A stretch of 64,000 bases of DNA from Acetobacter fallax (GCF_011516735.1 NZ_WOSX01000015.1:18531-82530), one strand, 5' to 3'; positions 17,462-26,762 are shown, numbered from the stretch's first letter. Notes: a model not told the origin generated them from the sequence alone. Made by a program: numbers and translations.

Positions 17462-19282
17462 TCAGGTGTTTCCACCGGTCAGAACACTGCTGCGTTCCGG
17501 GACGCGGACGGCGGCGGGTTGTGCCGCGGCGACCGGCGGACGCGACCTTTGCTGCACTTCCGGTTCCACCCGTGCGGAAGAAGCACGGTGCGAACCGGAA
17601 CGTCGTTCCGGTTCGGCCTGGGCATGCTGCGACGGAAACGCGCCGTTTCTGCCACGGGACAGAGTCGCGAGCAGTGCATCCGTGGTGATTGGTTTCCCAA
17701 AGAGCCAGCCCTGCCCGCACTCAATTCCCAGTTCACGGGCCATGGCCGCCTCGACATCGGTTTCGACCATCTCGGCGACGGTCCGGCAGCCGAGTTCAAA
17801 GCTGCATCGGGCAATGGCGCGGATGAGAATTCTGTCGCGCCCGCTTGTCATGGCATTCCGGAAAAATTCTCCGTCTATCTTGATGTAATTGACGGGAAAG
17901 CGACGGAGATATTCGAAGCTCATCGCACCGGCTCCGAAATCATCCAGACAGATTCGGTGGCCCCGGCGGAACAGCTTTTGCAGCAGCGCAGTAGGGCGCT
18001 CGAAATCCGTGATGCCGCGCGTTTCCGTAATCTCGATCAGCAGCCGCGAGGGGGCAACTTTTGAATCGGGTGCATCAAGAATATTCATTAGCTGATCAGC
18101 AAATTCCGGTGACTGCACGGAGCGGCCGGAAAGGTTGAGCGCCACGCGGACGCCGGGTGGCATTTTCTGCAGAAGGCGGATGGTTTTGACGCAGTTGAGC
18201 AGATCGAACGTATTGATCATGCCGATCTGCTCAGCAATTTTAATAAATTCACCTGTATTGGCAATGCCGCGCGCCACGCCCTCCGCGAAACGCGTCAGAA
18301 CTTCATAATGCTGAATGGCGCCTGTTTTGAGCGCAATGATGGGCTGCAGCACCTGAAAGAAGGTGTCGTCCTCGATAATATTGCGGCACGACGATGCCTG
18401 CCCCCGGTCACGATGCACTGCGGCAGCCAGACATTCCGGCAGGTTTTCGAATGAAAACGTATCGCTGGCGTCTTTCGCGAAAGCGGTCAGCGCATAATCA
18501 AGCGCCGACTCGATTTCCTTCTGCTCCTGGAGAGAGGAGTCGAGCGGCAGGGAGCGACTGTAGGTGCTGGCAAGAAGCGAATCGGCCGCGGAGGCGATTT
18601 CCTGCTCGATGACGCCTGGTTTTTTGTCTTCACGCCAGATATAGGCGAACGCGCCATCGTTGAGGCGGGTGACGGCTCCCCCTTCACTATAGGTCCTGAG
18701 GATACCCTGCACTTCGGCGAGAAAGGCACGGGACAGAGTGCTTTCGCGCGACGCCTGGGTTTTCAGGAGCATCGGCAGGGACAGCATGACAACGCTGAAC
18801 CGGGGCGCTTCGCCGGGCGGCGGCGTCAGGCGGCGGGCAAAACTGATAAAACCGTCCCGGTCAAGCAGGCCATCGTCTTCCGGGCAGGCGACGAAGGCGC
18901 GATCCATGATCGTGGCGGTAACGAGCCGCTCGCCCGGACTGCCAGGAGTGTCGGACATGCCCAGGATGGCGGTGCTTGTCTCACTCTTTCCCAGCAGGAA
19001 ACGGACCGTGATGCGGTTCATGGCCCCGGTGCTGTCAAATTCCTCGACTGAACGGCGGAAATAAACCCGGTCAGCCGGAATGAGCAGATCAAACAGAGAC
19101 AGACCACGCACGGCTTTTGGCAGATGGCCGGTCAGCTTCTGTATTCCGCCTCCGACATGGCGGATGCGGAACGCGCGATCGACTTCGAACAAAACATCTG
19201 CTGCGGCAAATGCCAGAGCGGCAAGTTGCTCAAGCTTGCGGTCAACGGCCGTGCCTGCATTGATATCACCGTCGGCCGCCAT
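17462..19282 (-). CDS. PAS - degenerate GGDEF - EAL cyclic-di-GMP phosphodiesterase
   Basis: A protein of about 606 residues from the ATG at 19282 (a TTG at 19297 would add five). A PAS-like sensor spans roughly residues 20-125. The GGDEF-like region carries LNDGAF near residue 207 in place of GGDEF, so cyclase activity is not expected. The EAL domain (about 310-545) keeps the metal and catalytic residues: YEVLTR, LNLSG, EITET, LDDFGAG, YIKIDG, MVET and GQGWLFGKP. It would hydrolyse c-di-GMP, which in acetic acid bacteria is tied to cellulose synthesis. The last 60 residues are Pro/Arg/Ser-rich and low complexity. No membrane segment seen. Confidence 0.87.
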   Translation of the reverse strand: MAADGDINAGTAVDRKLEQLAALAFAAADVLFEVDRAFRIRHVGGGIQKLTGHLPKAVRGLSLFDLLIPADRVYFRRSVEEFDSTGAMNRITVRFLLGKSETSTAILGMSDTPGSPGERLVTATIMDRAFVACPEDDGLLDRDGFISFARRLTPPPGEAPRFSVVMLSLPMLLKTQASRESTLSRAFLAEVQGILRTYSEGGAVTRLNDGAFAYIWREDKKPGVIEQEIASAADSLLASTYSRSLPLDSSLQEQKEIESALDYALTAFAKDASDTFSFENLPECLAAAVHRDRGQASSCRNIIEDDTFFQVLQPIIALKTGAIQHYEVLTRFAEGVARGIANTGEFIKIAEQIGMINTFDLLNCVKTIRLLQKMPPGVRVALNLSGRSVQSPEFADQLMNILDAPDSKVAPSRLLIEITETRGITDFERPTALLQKLFRRGHRICLDDFGAGAMSFEYLRRFPVNYIKIDGEFFRNAMTSGRDRILIRAIARCSFELGCRTVAEMVETDVEAAMARELGIECGQGWLFGKPITTDALLATLSRGRNGAFPSQHAQAEPERRSGSHRASSARVEPEVQQRSRPPVAAAQPAAVRVPERSSVLTGGNT

Positions 19283-19432
19283 AATCTCCGCGCGCAAATT
19301 TGTTTCATTACGATTTTGCCGAAAAGAGAATAATGAGTGCTTAATTCAGGAGCCGCTTTCCCCATATCCTCTGTAAATCGGAAGGATTCCGTGGCAGACA
19401 CAGGCTACTCACAGACAACCAGGAATGCTTGC

Positions 19433-20440
19433 ATGGCCGACGGCAGCCCTTTCAGCGCCCCTTTCCCTTCTCCCGCGAACCGGAGAGGCGCAGTCCGTCA
19501 TGACTGGACCCGGGACGACGTGCAGGATCTTCTGGATCTGCCGTTCCCCGAACTCCTGTATCGGGCTCAGACACTCCATCGCGCCTATTTCGATCCGACC
19601 GAGGTCCAGATCTCCACGCTGCTGTCGATCAAGACAGGCGGATGCCCGGAAGACTGCGCCTATTGCCCGCAAAGCTCCCGGCATGAAGAGAGCGTGAAAG
19701 CTGAACGGCTCATGGCCGTCGATCGTGTCATCACAGAAGCAAAACGCGCAAAAGATGCCGGTGCGGCGCGGTTCTGTATGGGCGCTGCCTGGCGGTCCCC
19801 GAAGGATCATGACCTGGAAACCGTCTGCGAGATGATCGAAGGCGTGAAGGGTCTCGGGCTCGAAACCTGCGTGACGCTGGGAATGCTGGACACGAAGCAG
19901 GCGCACCGCCTGAGGGATGCCGGCCTCGATTACTACAACCACAACATCGATACCTCGCCTGAATATTACGGCGAGATCATCTCCACACGCACCTGGCAGG
20001 ACCGGCTGGATACGCTGGAAAACGTCCGCGACGCCGGCATCAATGTCTGCTGTGGCGGCATTGTCGGCATGGGTGAAGGCGAAGGCGACCGCGCCAGCAT
20101 GATCGCAACCCTGGCCTCCATGCCGAAGCACCCGGAAAGCGTGCCGATCAATCTGCTGGTACGGGTTGCCGGAACGCCCCTGGGAGAAGCGGATGAGGTC
20201 GATCCCATCGACTTCGTGCGGGTGATCGCGACGGCCCGGATCACAATGCCTGAAAGCCATGTCCGCCTCGCCGCCGGACGCGAGAACATGAACGACGAAA
20301 CCCAGACACTTTGCTTCCTCGCCGGCGCCAACTCGATCTTCTACGGCGAACGCCTGCTCACCACCCCCAACCCGGCGGCGACGCGGGACCGGAAGCTGCT
20401 GGACCGGCTGGGAATGCGGACAACAATGGTCGAAAGCTGA
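19433..20440 (+). CDS. bioB: Biotin synthase
   Basis: A 335-residue radical SAM enzyme that inserts sulfur into dethiobiotin. The cluster motif [11 protein letters not shown] lies near residue 55, with [17 protein letters not shown] and the C-terminal [12 protein letters not shown] as conserved landmarks. I chose the ATG at 19433 (AGGA 9 bases upstream); a GTG at 19391 with a GAAGG site is also possible. No bioA, bioD or bioF is adjacent, so biotin genes are scattered in this genome. It is divergent from the EAL gene. Confidence 0.95.
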   Translation: MADGSPFSAPFPSPANRRGAVRHDWTRDDVQDLLDLPFPELLYRAQTLHRAYFDPTEVQISTLLSIKTGGCPEDCAYCPQSSRHEESVKAERLMAVDRVITEAKRAKDAGAARFCMGAAWRSPKDHDLETVCEMIEGVKGLGLETCVTLGMLDTKQAHRLRDAGLDYYNHNIDTSPEYYGEIISTRTWQDRLDTLENVRDAGINVCCGGIVGMGEGEGDRASMIATLASMPKHPESVPINLLVRVAGTPLGEADEVDPIDFVRVIATARITMPESHVRLAAGRENMNDETQTLCFLAGANSIFYGERLLTTPNPAATRDRKLLDRLGMRTTMVES

Positions 20441-20447
20441 ACCATCT

Positions 20448-20478
20448 CTGACCTGACAGGCTTATCCTGTCAGGTCAG
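20448..20478. terminator. Perfect 13-bp hairpin after bioB
   Basis: CTGACCTGACAGG (20448-20460) pairs perfectly with CCTGTCAGGTCAG (20466-20478) around a 5-base loop. It begins 8 bases after the bioB stop and lies between two convergent genes. There is no T-run on either side, so it may protect 3' ends or act as a factor-assisted terminator. Confidence 0.65.
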
Positions 20479-20544
20479 GCCATATCCCTGACGGACAGCG
20501 CCCGTGCTCCGGGGCGGAGGAGCGCCCTGCGGCCCGATCTGTGT

Positions 20545-20922
20545 TCATGCGGTCCGGCTATCGAACTCCTGCTGCGCGGCATCGACTCTGTCGATATTGG
20601 CCAGCGCCCAGGTCCCGAGCGCCTGCACCGGCTCACGCAGTGACTGGCCGAGCGGCGTCAGAGCATACTCCACCCGTGGCGGGACTGTCGGATAAACGGT
20701 GCGGGTGACCATGCCGTCCCGCTCCAGACCCCGCAATGTCAGGGTCAGCATGCGCTGGGAAATGCCCCCGACCATGCGACGAATTTCATTGAAGCGGCGC
20801 GGTCCGTCACCGAGCAGCATAACAATCAGAACGCTCCACTTGTCACCAACACGCGCCAGAATACGACTCACCTTACGGCAGTCACCGTGAGCGGGATCGT
20901 GCTGTCCCCCGGTTACATCCAT
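20545..20922 (-). CDS. HxlR-family transcriptional regulator
   Basis: A 125-residue winged-helix protein starting at an ATG preceded by AGGGGAA; the upstream extension overlaps the divergent promoter and is excluded. The HxlR signature is clear: [43 protein letters not shown], and [10 protein letters not shown] Cys close to the N-terminus of the motif (HGDC) is the residue often sensing electrophiles in this family. It is divergent from an azoreductase gene over a 94-base gap, the usual regulator-target layout. Confidence 0.9.
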   Translation of the reverse strand: MDVTGGQHDPAHGDCRKVSRILARVGDKWSVLIVMLLGDGPRRFNEIRRMVGGISQRMLTLTLRGLERDGMVTRTVYPTVPPRVEYALTPLGQSLREPVQALGTWALANIDRVDAAQQEFDSRTA

Positions 20923-21016
20923 GTTCCCCTGTACCAAAAATGTGCCTCCTTGCGTCCCTGCGCAGACAGTCGCAATGATAGCCCTGGTTACGAATATATA
21001 CCGGAACACAGCCCTT

Positions 21017-21622
21017 ATGAAGCTTCTCCATCTCGATTCCAGCATTCTTCCCGCCGACAGCTCGGTCAGCCGGACGATTTCGGCCGCCGTTGTCAGTCAG
21101 TTCCGGACCCTTCAGTCTGATCTGACCGTGACCCGGCGCGATCTGGTAGCGGACCCGCTGCCGCATATGACACTCGCCAACCTGCCGCCGGCCCATCCTG
21201 GCTCAGTTCCCGGCAACGAGGCCGATCGTGCCGCGAGCGCGCTGGTTCTGGAAGAATTTCTGGGCGCCGATATCGTGGTGATCGGTGCGCCGATGTATAA
21301 TTTCACCATCCCGACACAGCTCAAGGCATGGATCGATCGTATCCTGGTCCCCGGCAGCACCTTCCGTTACGGATCTGATGGCGTGGAAGGACTTGCAAAA
21401 GGCAAACGCGTGATCATCGCTCTGTCGCGCGGCAGCTTCTATGGTCAGGAAACACCTTACGCCACTGCGGAGCACACAGAGACCTATCTGCGCACGGTGT
21501 TCGGATTCATCGGGATCACAGAACCGGAGATCATTGTCGCGGAAGGTATCGCCCGTGGCGAGGAACAACGTGCGGCAGCGCTTGAAGCCGCTCACCAGGC
21601 GGCGGCATCCTTACATCTCTGA
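21017..21622 (+). CDS. azoR: FMN-dependent NADH-azoreductase / quinone reductase
   Basis: A 201-residue flavodoxin-fold enzyme starting [18 protein letters not shown] at the ATG at 21017. Family landmarks are [23 protein letters not shown] and [12 protein letters not shown]. AzoR proteins reduce quinones and azo compounds with two electrons from NADH and protect against thiol and quinone stress. Length equals the Escherichia coli enzyme. Probably controlled by the divergent HxlR regulator. Confidence 0.9.
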   Translation: MKLLHLDSSILPADSSVSRTISAAVVSQFRTLQSDLTVTRRDLVADPLPHMTLANLPPAHPGSVPGNEADRAASALVLEEFLGADIVVIGAPMYNFTIPTQLKAWIDRILVPGSTFRYGSDGVEGLAKGKRVIIALSRGSFYGQETPYATAEHTETYLRTVFGFIGITEPEIIVAEGIARGEEQRAAALEAAHQAAASLHL

Positions 21623-21688
21623 CACTACCCGCCTCGCATCCGTCAGCCGCAAAGGCTGGCGGCAACCCGGCCCTGTCAGCGTGACGTA

Positions 21689-21815
21689 TTGATCTGTGAT
21701 TTTTCAAAGGGCTGGCAGAAGACCGGGTTCCGCCCTTACCCCGAAGGGGTCACGGCCCCCTTCACCCCGACCCGTTGATTAACAGGCCGGTTTCCGGAAG
21801 TTCACGACTTCATCA
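21689..21815. repeat. Hairpin repeat family, copy A (diverged, partial)
   Basis: Shares with copies B and C the opening TTGATCTGTGATTTTTCAAA, then an ACCGGGTTCCGCCC-type hairpin, an AGGGGTC/GGCCCCC arm pair, TTCACCCC and CGTTGAT. It then diverges where the other copies have the CCAAAGGTC hairpin. Lies between azoR and a decayed kinase gene. Confidence 0.75.
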
Positions 21816-21909
21816 GCACTTAACGCTGGCAGAAACATGCATCCGGTGAGCGATAGCCGCGTGACTCAGACCAAAGAGGCTGCCACGTCCGGAACGCCGG
21901 TGGAACGAC

Positions 21910-22353
21910 GTCCATCTCAGTCCGCATCTTCACCATCCGCTTCCTGCCCCCGAAATTTCCAAAAAGCGTCCGATTTCCAAAGCATAAATTAGCCTTCCGG
22001 CGCAGCTTATACTCACGACACCACCGGATCAGAAATGTCCGTGATTCGTCATTCTCACCGCTTTTGACAGGCCGTTCCTGAAGATTGCGCACACACTCAT
22101 CATCGCAGTTCCGCGCGAGGCAGCGCAGCCGTCGCAAGCCAGCCGCAAACCTCTTCCATAATCCACGCCGGCGATGCCGCGGCGCTCATGACCATCTGTT
22201 GGCGGACGCGGCTGACTGAAGCCACCAGGCTGCCAGTTAAAAACCATCTGGCTCCACCATATGAATTTCGCGCCGTTCGGCCAGTCTGTTTGCCAGCCAG
22301 CTCTTTCCTGAACCACTATTACCCATAATCAGGATGCGACGCGCCGCATTCAT
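21910..22353 (-). pseudogene. Frameshifted P-loop adenylate-kinase-like (FlaR/topology-modulation type) gene
   Basis: The start is intact: AGGAGAG precedes an ATG at 22353 encoding MNAARRILIMGNSGSGKSWLANRLAERREIHM with a Walker A motif. The frame hits a stop at about 22237. Homologous sequence continues in other frames: FNWQPGGFSQPRP next, then SPAWIMEEVCGWLATAALPRAELR, then back in the first frame CVRNLQERPVKSG through FLIRWCREYKLRRKANL and GRKRMVKMRTEMD. Read together these match the order of a P-loop kinase-like family (P-loop, W-PGGF, G-Y/CGWLA-ALPRA, WxxxY, LRSR-like end). At least three frame changes make it a pseudogene unless programmed shifts occur. Confidence 0.75.
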
Positions 22354-22580
22354 CGTTCTCTCCTGCGTGACTCCGTGCGGCTGCTGTCATCATCATGCAC
22401 CGGAAATACTCCGGGCAGGTCGTTTCAGGATCAGTCATTCCGTTACAGTAACGCAATACCCATCTATGGCTTTCATGTCAGGCGACCGGATACCAGCGAT
22501 GTCGCAAAATACAGTTGTCCGCATCAGGCATCATCGCCAGAAAATAATGACAGCCAGAACGCGGCGACTTCGGGGCGATC

Positions 22581-23441
22581 ATGCAGCGGAAAACAACACC
22601 GGACACCTCACCACTCTGGTCCTCGACAGCGGCGGGCGTTGCCCGGCTGCGCGCACTGCATCAGGTGACAGACGGCGGGGCCATATTCCCGGACCCGCTG
22701 GCGCTGCGGATTCTCGGGAATAGCACTGAACAGTATTCACGGAGTGCAAAGGAACACCCGGAGCGGGTAACGCCGTTCCGGCTGTTCATTGCGGCACGAA
22801 GCCGGATTGCTGAGGATGCGCTGGCAGAGGCTGTGCAGCGAGGCGTGAGGCAGGTGGTGATCCTGGGCGCGGGGCTGGATACGTTCGGACTGCGAAATCC
22901 CTGGCCGAATGTTCAGGTTTTTGAGGTCGATCAGGTGGCTTTGCAGGGCTTCAAACGGGAGCGGATCGCCGCGGCGGCACTTCATGTGCCGGAAACGCTG
23001 CATTTCATCACCACGGATTTCCGGCTTGGAACACTCGCCAAAACGCTGCGGGCAGGCGGTGTGGATCTGACCCGGCCGGTATTTTTCATCTGGCTGGGCG
23101 TTATGATCTATCTGAACCGGGCGGCGATTGACGCAACGCTCAACTGTGTCTCGCAGGCTCCGGATGCAGAGATCGTGTTCGATTACGGAGTGCCGGTGGA
23201 GAGCTTCTCGCCTGCGGTACGACGCAATGTGGATGAACGGGCAAAAAGTGTGGCGGAACGCGGAGAACCATGGGTCAGCCGTTTTTCACCTGAGGCAATG
23301 CAGGCTCTGCTAACCGGACATGGATTTGCGATTACGGAGGATTTTGACAAAGCGGCGATGAACCTCCGCTTCGGGCTTCCTGAGCCGGCGCCGGATCAGC
23401 GCGCCGGCTCACACGTGGTCCTTGCCCGTGTTGCGCCATGA
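22581..23441 (+). CDS. SAM-dependent methyltransferase, leucine carboxyl methyltransferase (LCM) type
   Basis: A 286-residue class I methyltransferase of the TIGR00027/LCM family found in many bacteria. Landmarks are IAARSRIAEDAL, VVILGAGLDTFGLR (SAM-binding), VFEVDQ, FFIWLGVMIYL and the C-terminal HGFAITEDF. The substrate is not evident; family members methylate carboxyl groups of small acids or polyketides. It stands alone, between the decayed kinase gene and osmC. Confidence 0.85.
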   Translation: MQRKTTPDTSPLWSSTAAGVARLRALHQVTDGGAIFPDPLALRILGNSTEQYSRSAKEHPERVTPFRLFIAARSRIAEDALAEAVQRGVRQVVILGAGLDTFGLRNPWPNVQVFEVDQVALQGFKRERIAAAALHVPETLHFITTDFRLGTLAKTLRAGGVDLTRPVFFIWLGVMIYLNRAAIDATLNCVSQAPDAEIVFDYGVPVESFSPAVRRNVDERAKSVAERGEPWVSRFSPEAMQALLTGHGFAITEDFDKAAMNLRFGLPEPAPDQRAGSHVVLARVAP

Positions 23442-23637
23442 AGCTGCCTGCAGTCGATGCCTCTTTTAGCGGGACGTAGATTATCCCTTTAACGGCAGGA
23501 ACTTTTCTGGCGGCAGATAAGGCCAGCCCGGCACATCAGCCGGACCGGCTCTGCTCAGCTGCCGGCGCAGTTCTCACGGAGAGACTGCCCCAAACAACTG
23601 AACGCCCTCAGGCGGCCCTGATCCCGGACGATCAGAC

Positions 23638-24069
23638 TCAGCCGTTCAGCGTCGCATCAAGCGTGATGTCAGCCTTAAACAGCTTCGAGACCGGGCAACC
23701 CGCCTTGGCCTTCCCCGCCAGTTCGGCGAACTGCTCCTGAGTCGCGCCAGGAACGGTTCCGGTCAGCGCCAGATGAATCGCCGGAATGGCAAAGCCCCCC
23801 TCCTGCTTCTCAAGCGAAACAGTGGCTTTCGTGTCGAGCGCCGTCGCCGTCAGACCAGCCTCACCAAGGATCAGTGAAAGCGCCATCGTGAAACAAGCGG
23901 CATGAGCCGCGCCAATCAGTTCTTCCGGATTGGAGCCGGGCTTGCCTTCAAAGCGGGTGTTGAAGCCATAAGGCTGGTCTTTCAGGGCACCACTCTCGGT
24001 GGAGATCAGGCCTTTGCCCTCTTTGATCGTGCCTTCCCAGTGGGCGGTGCCGAATTTTTTGATGGTCAT
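23638..24069 (-). CDS. osmC: OsmC-type thiol peroxidase
   Basis: A 143-residue peroxiredoxin of the OsmC/Ohr family. The two redox cysteines are present in AAHAACFTMALS (near residue 60) and AKAGCPVSKLF (near residue 124). The N-terminus MTIKKFGTAHWEG and the LISTESGAL segment match OsmC rather than Ohr. It reduces organic hydroperoxides. It is divergent from mqo across 364 bases. Confidence 0.9.
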   Translation of the reverse strand: MTIKKFGTAHWEGTIKEGKGLISTESGALKDQPYGFNTRFEGKPGSNPEELIGAAHAACFTMALSLILGEAGLTATALDTKATVSLEKQEGGFAIPAIHLALTGTVPGATQEQFAELAGKAKAGCPVSKLFKADITLDATLNG

Positions 24070-24433
24070 GTTCTGTGCTCCTGTCGATGGCCGGATCGGC
24101 CTGACTTTTTATCCTCGGAGTGAAACGCATGCGGGAGGGGGCTGGTTGCCGCGCAGCTCTGACGAGAGCGAAGGGCTGGCCTGGCACAAGGGTCTGCCTG
24201 CGGGTTGCTCGCAAAGAGATGATGTCGCGGGAAACGGCATTCGCGTGCATACCGGAGCCCATGCACGGTTCATGCACATCGCGCAGAACATGCCAGCCGC
24301 CCGCCCCGACCGGTGCGCGGTGGCGGTCTTCTGTGCCTGGTTTGTCTGTTCCGTCCGGCCCCGCCAGGCCATTATCCGGTTGTGAAGGGTTCTGCTCCAC
24401 AGCCTGTCGCGCCGTATCTGTCCGGAGAGTCTT
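24070..24433. promoter_or_regulatory. osmC-mqo divergent intergenic region
   Basis: No gene seen in these 364 bases. It must hold the promoters of both flanking genes. An inverted repeat GTGCAT (24245-24250) with ATGCAC (24261-24266), plus a further ATGCAC at 24272-24277, is a possible regulator site. Confidence 0.4.
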
Positions 24434-25930
24434 ATGAGTGCTGCCACGACCGAAGTTCGTTCCTCAACGGACGTTGTCCTGATCGGTGGAGGAGTGATGA
24501 GTGCCACGCTCGGCACCTTCCTCAACACATTGCAGCCGGACTGGACGATCGACATGTTCGAACGCCTGGACGATGTCGCGCAGGAAAGCTCGAATGCATG
24601 GAACAACGCCGGCACCGGCCACTCCGCCCTGTGCGAACTGAATTACACCACAGAGAACGCCGACGGCAGCATCGACATCAGCAAGGCGGTGAACGTCAAC
24701 GAACAGTTTCAGGTCTCGCGTCAGTTCTGGTCCTTCCTGGTAAAAACCGGACAGATCCCCAACCCGCGCGATTTCATCACCCCCGTCCCGCATATGAGCT
24801 TCGTCTGGGGCAACGCGAATGTCGATTTCCTGCGCCGTCGTTATGAGGCGCTGAAGGATCACCCGCTGTTTGCCGGAATGCGTTATTCCGAGGATGCCGA
24901 ACAGCTGAAACAGTGGATGCCGCTGGTCATGAAGGACCGGATTCCAGGGCAGAAACTGGCGGCAACGTGGATCGCGGCAGGCTCGGACGTGAATTTCGGT
25001 GCACTGACACATCTTCTGTTCGGAGCGCTGAAGGCAAAACCGGGAATTGCACTTCATACCGGGCATGAAGTGGAAGACATCAGCCGCAATCCTGACGGCC
25101 GCTGGGACGTTAAAGTCAAATCGCTTTCGACAGGCCGGACGCGCACGGTCAGCGCACGGTTTATCTTCATCGGCGCCGGCGGCGCGGCGCTGCAGCTGCT
25201 GCAAAAGACGGGCATTCCGGAATCCCACGGTGTGGGCGGCTTCCCGGTCAGCGGGCAGTTCCTGCGGTGCAAAAACCCACAGGTGATCGCGACGCATCGG
25301 GCGAAAGTGTATGGCAAGGCCTCGGTCGGTGCCCCGCCAATGTCGGTACCGCATCTGGATACCCGCATGATCAGCGGCGAGGCCTCCCTGCTGTTCGGAC
25401 CTTATGCGGGTTTCTCGACACGATTCCTCAAGAAAGGCTCTCTGTTCGACCTGCCATTCTCCATTCGCGGCAACAATATCGGCGCGATTATGGCTGTGGC
25501 ACGCAGCAACTGGGCGCTGACGAAATATCTGATCCAGCAGGTGATGCAGAGCAATGCTGACCGCATGAGAGCGCTGCGGGAGTTTGTTCCGGATGCGCGG
25601 GATGAAGACTGGGAACTGATCGTCGCCGGTCAGCGGGTGCAGGTCATCAAGGCCGATCCGAAAAAAGGTGGCGTGCTGCAGTTCGGCACCGAGGTGATCA
25701 GTTCAGCGGATGGCAGCGTCGCCGCCCTGCTGGGCGCGTCACCAGGCGCCTCGACAGCCGCGCCAATCATGCTGACTGTCCTGAAGAAATGCTTCCCGAC
25801 ACAGCTTGCTGGCTGGGAAGCGAAGCTGAAAGAGATGGTCCCGTCCTACGGCACAAAACTCGCGGACAACCCGGATTTCTGCGCGAAGATGCATCAGGAA
25901 ACGACGGACGCGCTTCAGCTCGAAAGCTGA
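24434..25930 (+). CDS. mqo: Malate:quinone oxidoreductase
   Basis: A 498-residue FAD enzyme oxidising malate to oxaloacetate with transfer of electrons to ubiquinone. The FAD motif VVLIGGGVMSATLG is near residue 14, followed by the family signatures SSNAWNNAGTGHSALCELNYT and the C-terminal LLGASPGASTAAPIML. In acetic acid bacteria this enzyme commonly takes the TCA-cycle malate oxidation step. Length is typical (about 490-550). Followed after 36 bases by a DUF1272 gene. Confidence 0.96.
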   Translation: MSAATTEVRSSTDVVLIGGGVMSATLGTFLNTLQPDWTIDMFERLDDVAQESSNAWNNAGTGHSALCELNYTTENADGSIDISKAVNVNEQFQVSRQFWSFLVKTGQIPNPRDFITPVPHMSFVWGNANVDFLRRRYEALKDHPLFAGMRYSEDAEQLKQWMPLVMKDRIPGQKLAATWIAAGSDVNFGALTHLLFGALKAKPGIALHTGHEVEDISRNPDGRWDVKVKSLSTGRTRTVSARFIFIGAGGAALQLLQKTGIPESHGVGGFPVSGQFLRCKNPQVIATHRAKVYGKASVGAPPMSVPHLDTRMISGEASLLFGPYAGFSTRFLKKGSLFDLPFSIRGNNIGAIMAVARSNWALTKYLIQQVMQSNADRMRALREFVPDARDEDWELIVAGQRVQVIKADPKKGGVLQFGTEVISSADGSVAALLGASPGASTAAPIMLTVLKKCFPTQLAGWEAKLKEMVPSYGTKLADNPDFCAKMHQETTDALQLES

Positions 25931-25966
25931 AGCCTCCTCCCGTCACAGCGACAGAGGACAACCCGG

Positions 25967-26218
25967 ATGCTTGAACTGCGCCCAAACTGCGAGTGCTGTG
26001 ATCGCGACCTGCCTCCGGCCAGCGAAGAAGCGCGGATCTGTTCTTTTGAATGTACGTTCTGTGCAGGCTGTGCGCGTGACGTGTTGTCCGGGCTCTGCCC
26101 GAACTGCGGCGGAAACCTCGTCCGCCGCCCCATCCGGCCTGCCCACATGCTCAGCCGGTCCCCTGCCTCGACAAAACGGGTTCTGAAAGCCGAAGGCTGC
26201 GCCACGCTCGCAGCGTAA
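25967..26218 (+). CDS. DUF1272 cysteine-rich zinc-ribbon-like protein
   Basis: An 83-residue protein starting MLELRPNCECCDRDLPP. Cysteines come in pairs (NCECC, ICSFECTFCAGCA, LCPNCGG), the layout of the DUF1272 family, and probably bind zinc. Function unknown. Thirty-six bases downstream of mqo on the same strand, so it may be co-transcribed. Confidence 0.85.
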   Translation: MLELRPNCECCDRDLPPASEEARICSFECTFCAGCARDVLSGLCPNCGGNLVRRPIRPAHMLSRSPASTKRVLKAEGCATLAA

Positions 26219-26268
26219 AAACAGTGTCAGTCGTTTCATTCCCTCCGGATCCGGACGACAAAAACCCG

Positions 26269-26550
26269 TCACGCGTCATCCCGATCCGTGGCGACGAACA
26301 GACGCGGGGCCGTGCCAACAAAACGCCGGAATAAGGCGGAAAACGCCCCCGGTGTCTCATAGCCCTAAGCCTGGAACACCCGCATGACAGTGTCGCCGTT
26401 AATCAGCATCGGCATAGCACATCAGCACACGCGCGTGCTGACGCCAGACAGAGAGCGTGCAGCCAGGGGCGCGACCTCGAAAGAGCCAGTCGTGCAGTGT
26501 CCGGCCTTCGGAAGGAAATGCAATATCGGAACGCATGAGTCTGTCCGTCT
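26269..26550 (-). pseudogene. Remnant of an AraC-type transcriptional regulator
   Basis: Translation on the minus strand gives RSDIAFPSEGRTLHDWLF, LSVWRQHARADVL, then after a frame change NGDTVMRVFQA, an in-frame stop, and GYETPGAFSALFRRFVGTAP ending at 26269. This matches the order of the two helix-turn-helix units at the C-terminus of AraC proteins, including the classic GYxTPGAFSxxFRRxxG. Multiple frame breaks and a stop show decay. The N-terminal domain upstream of about 26550 could not be recognised. Confidence 0.65.
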
Positions 26551-26678
26551 GGTGTGACGGAGCAATTTTACCGTTTCGCGCTCATGCTTTCCCGATGCAA
26601 TCAGACGAACTCTGCGGCAGATCGGCCAGAATGATCCGCGTCTGACCACATGGACCTCGTAACAGAACATGGAATCAC

Positions 26679-26712
26679 AAAAAAACCCGCCCGGACTAAA
26701 ATCCGGACGGGT
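26679..26712 (-). terminator. Terminator of the min operon
   Basis: An 11-bp stem with one mismatch (ACCCGCCCGGA at 26685-26695 with TCCGGACGGGT at 26702-26712) is followed on the minus strand by a run of seven T. It lies about 50 bases past the minE stop. Confidence 0.9.
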
Positions 26713-26762
26713 CTTCCTGTGAGATGGCCGGTCAAAAACGGATCGCGGTCAGCCAGTCCTGG

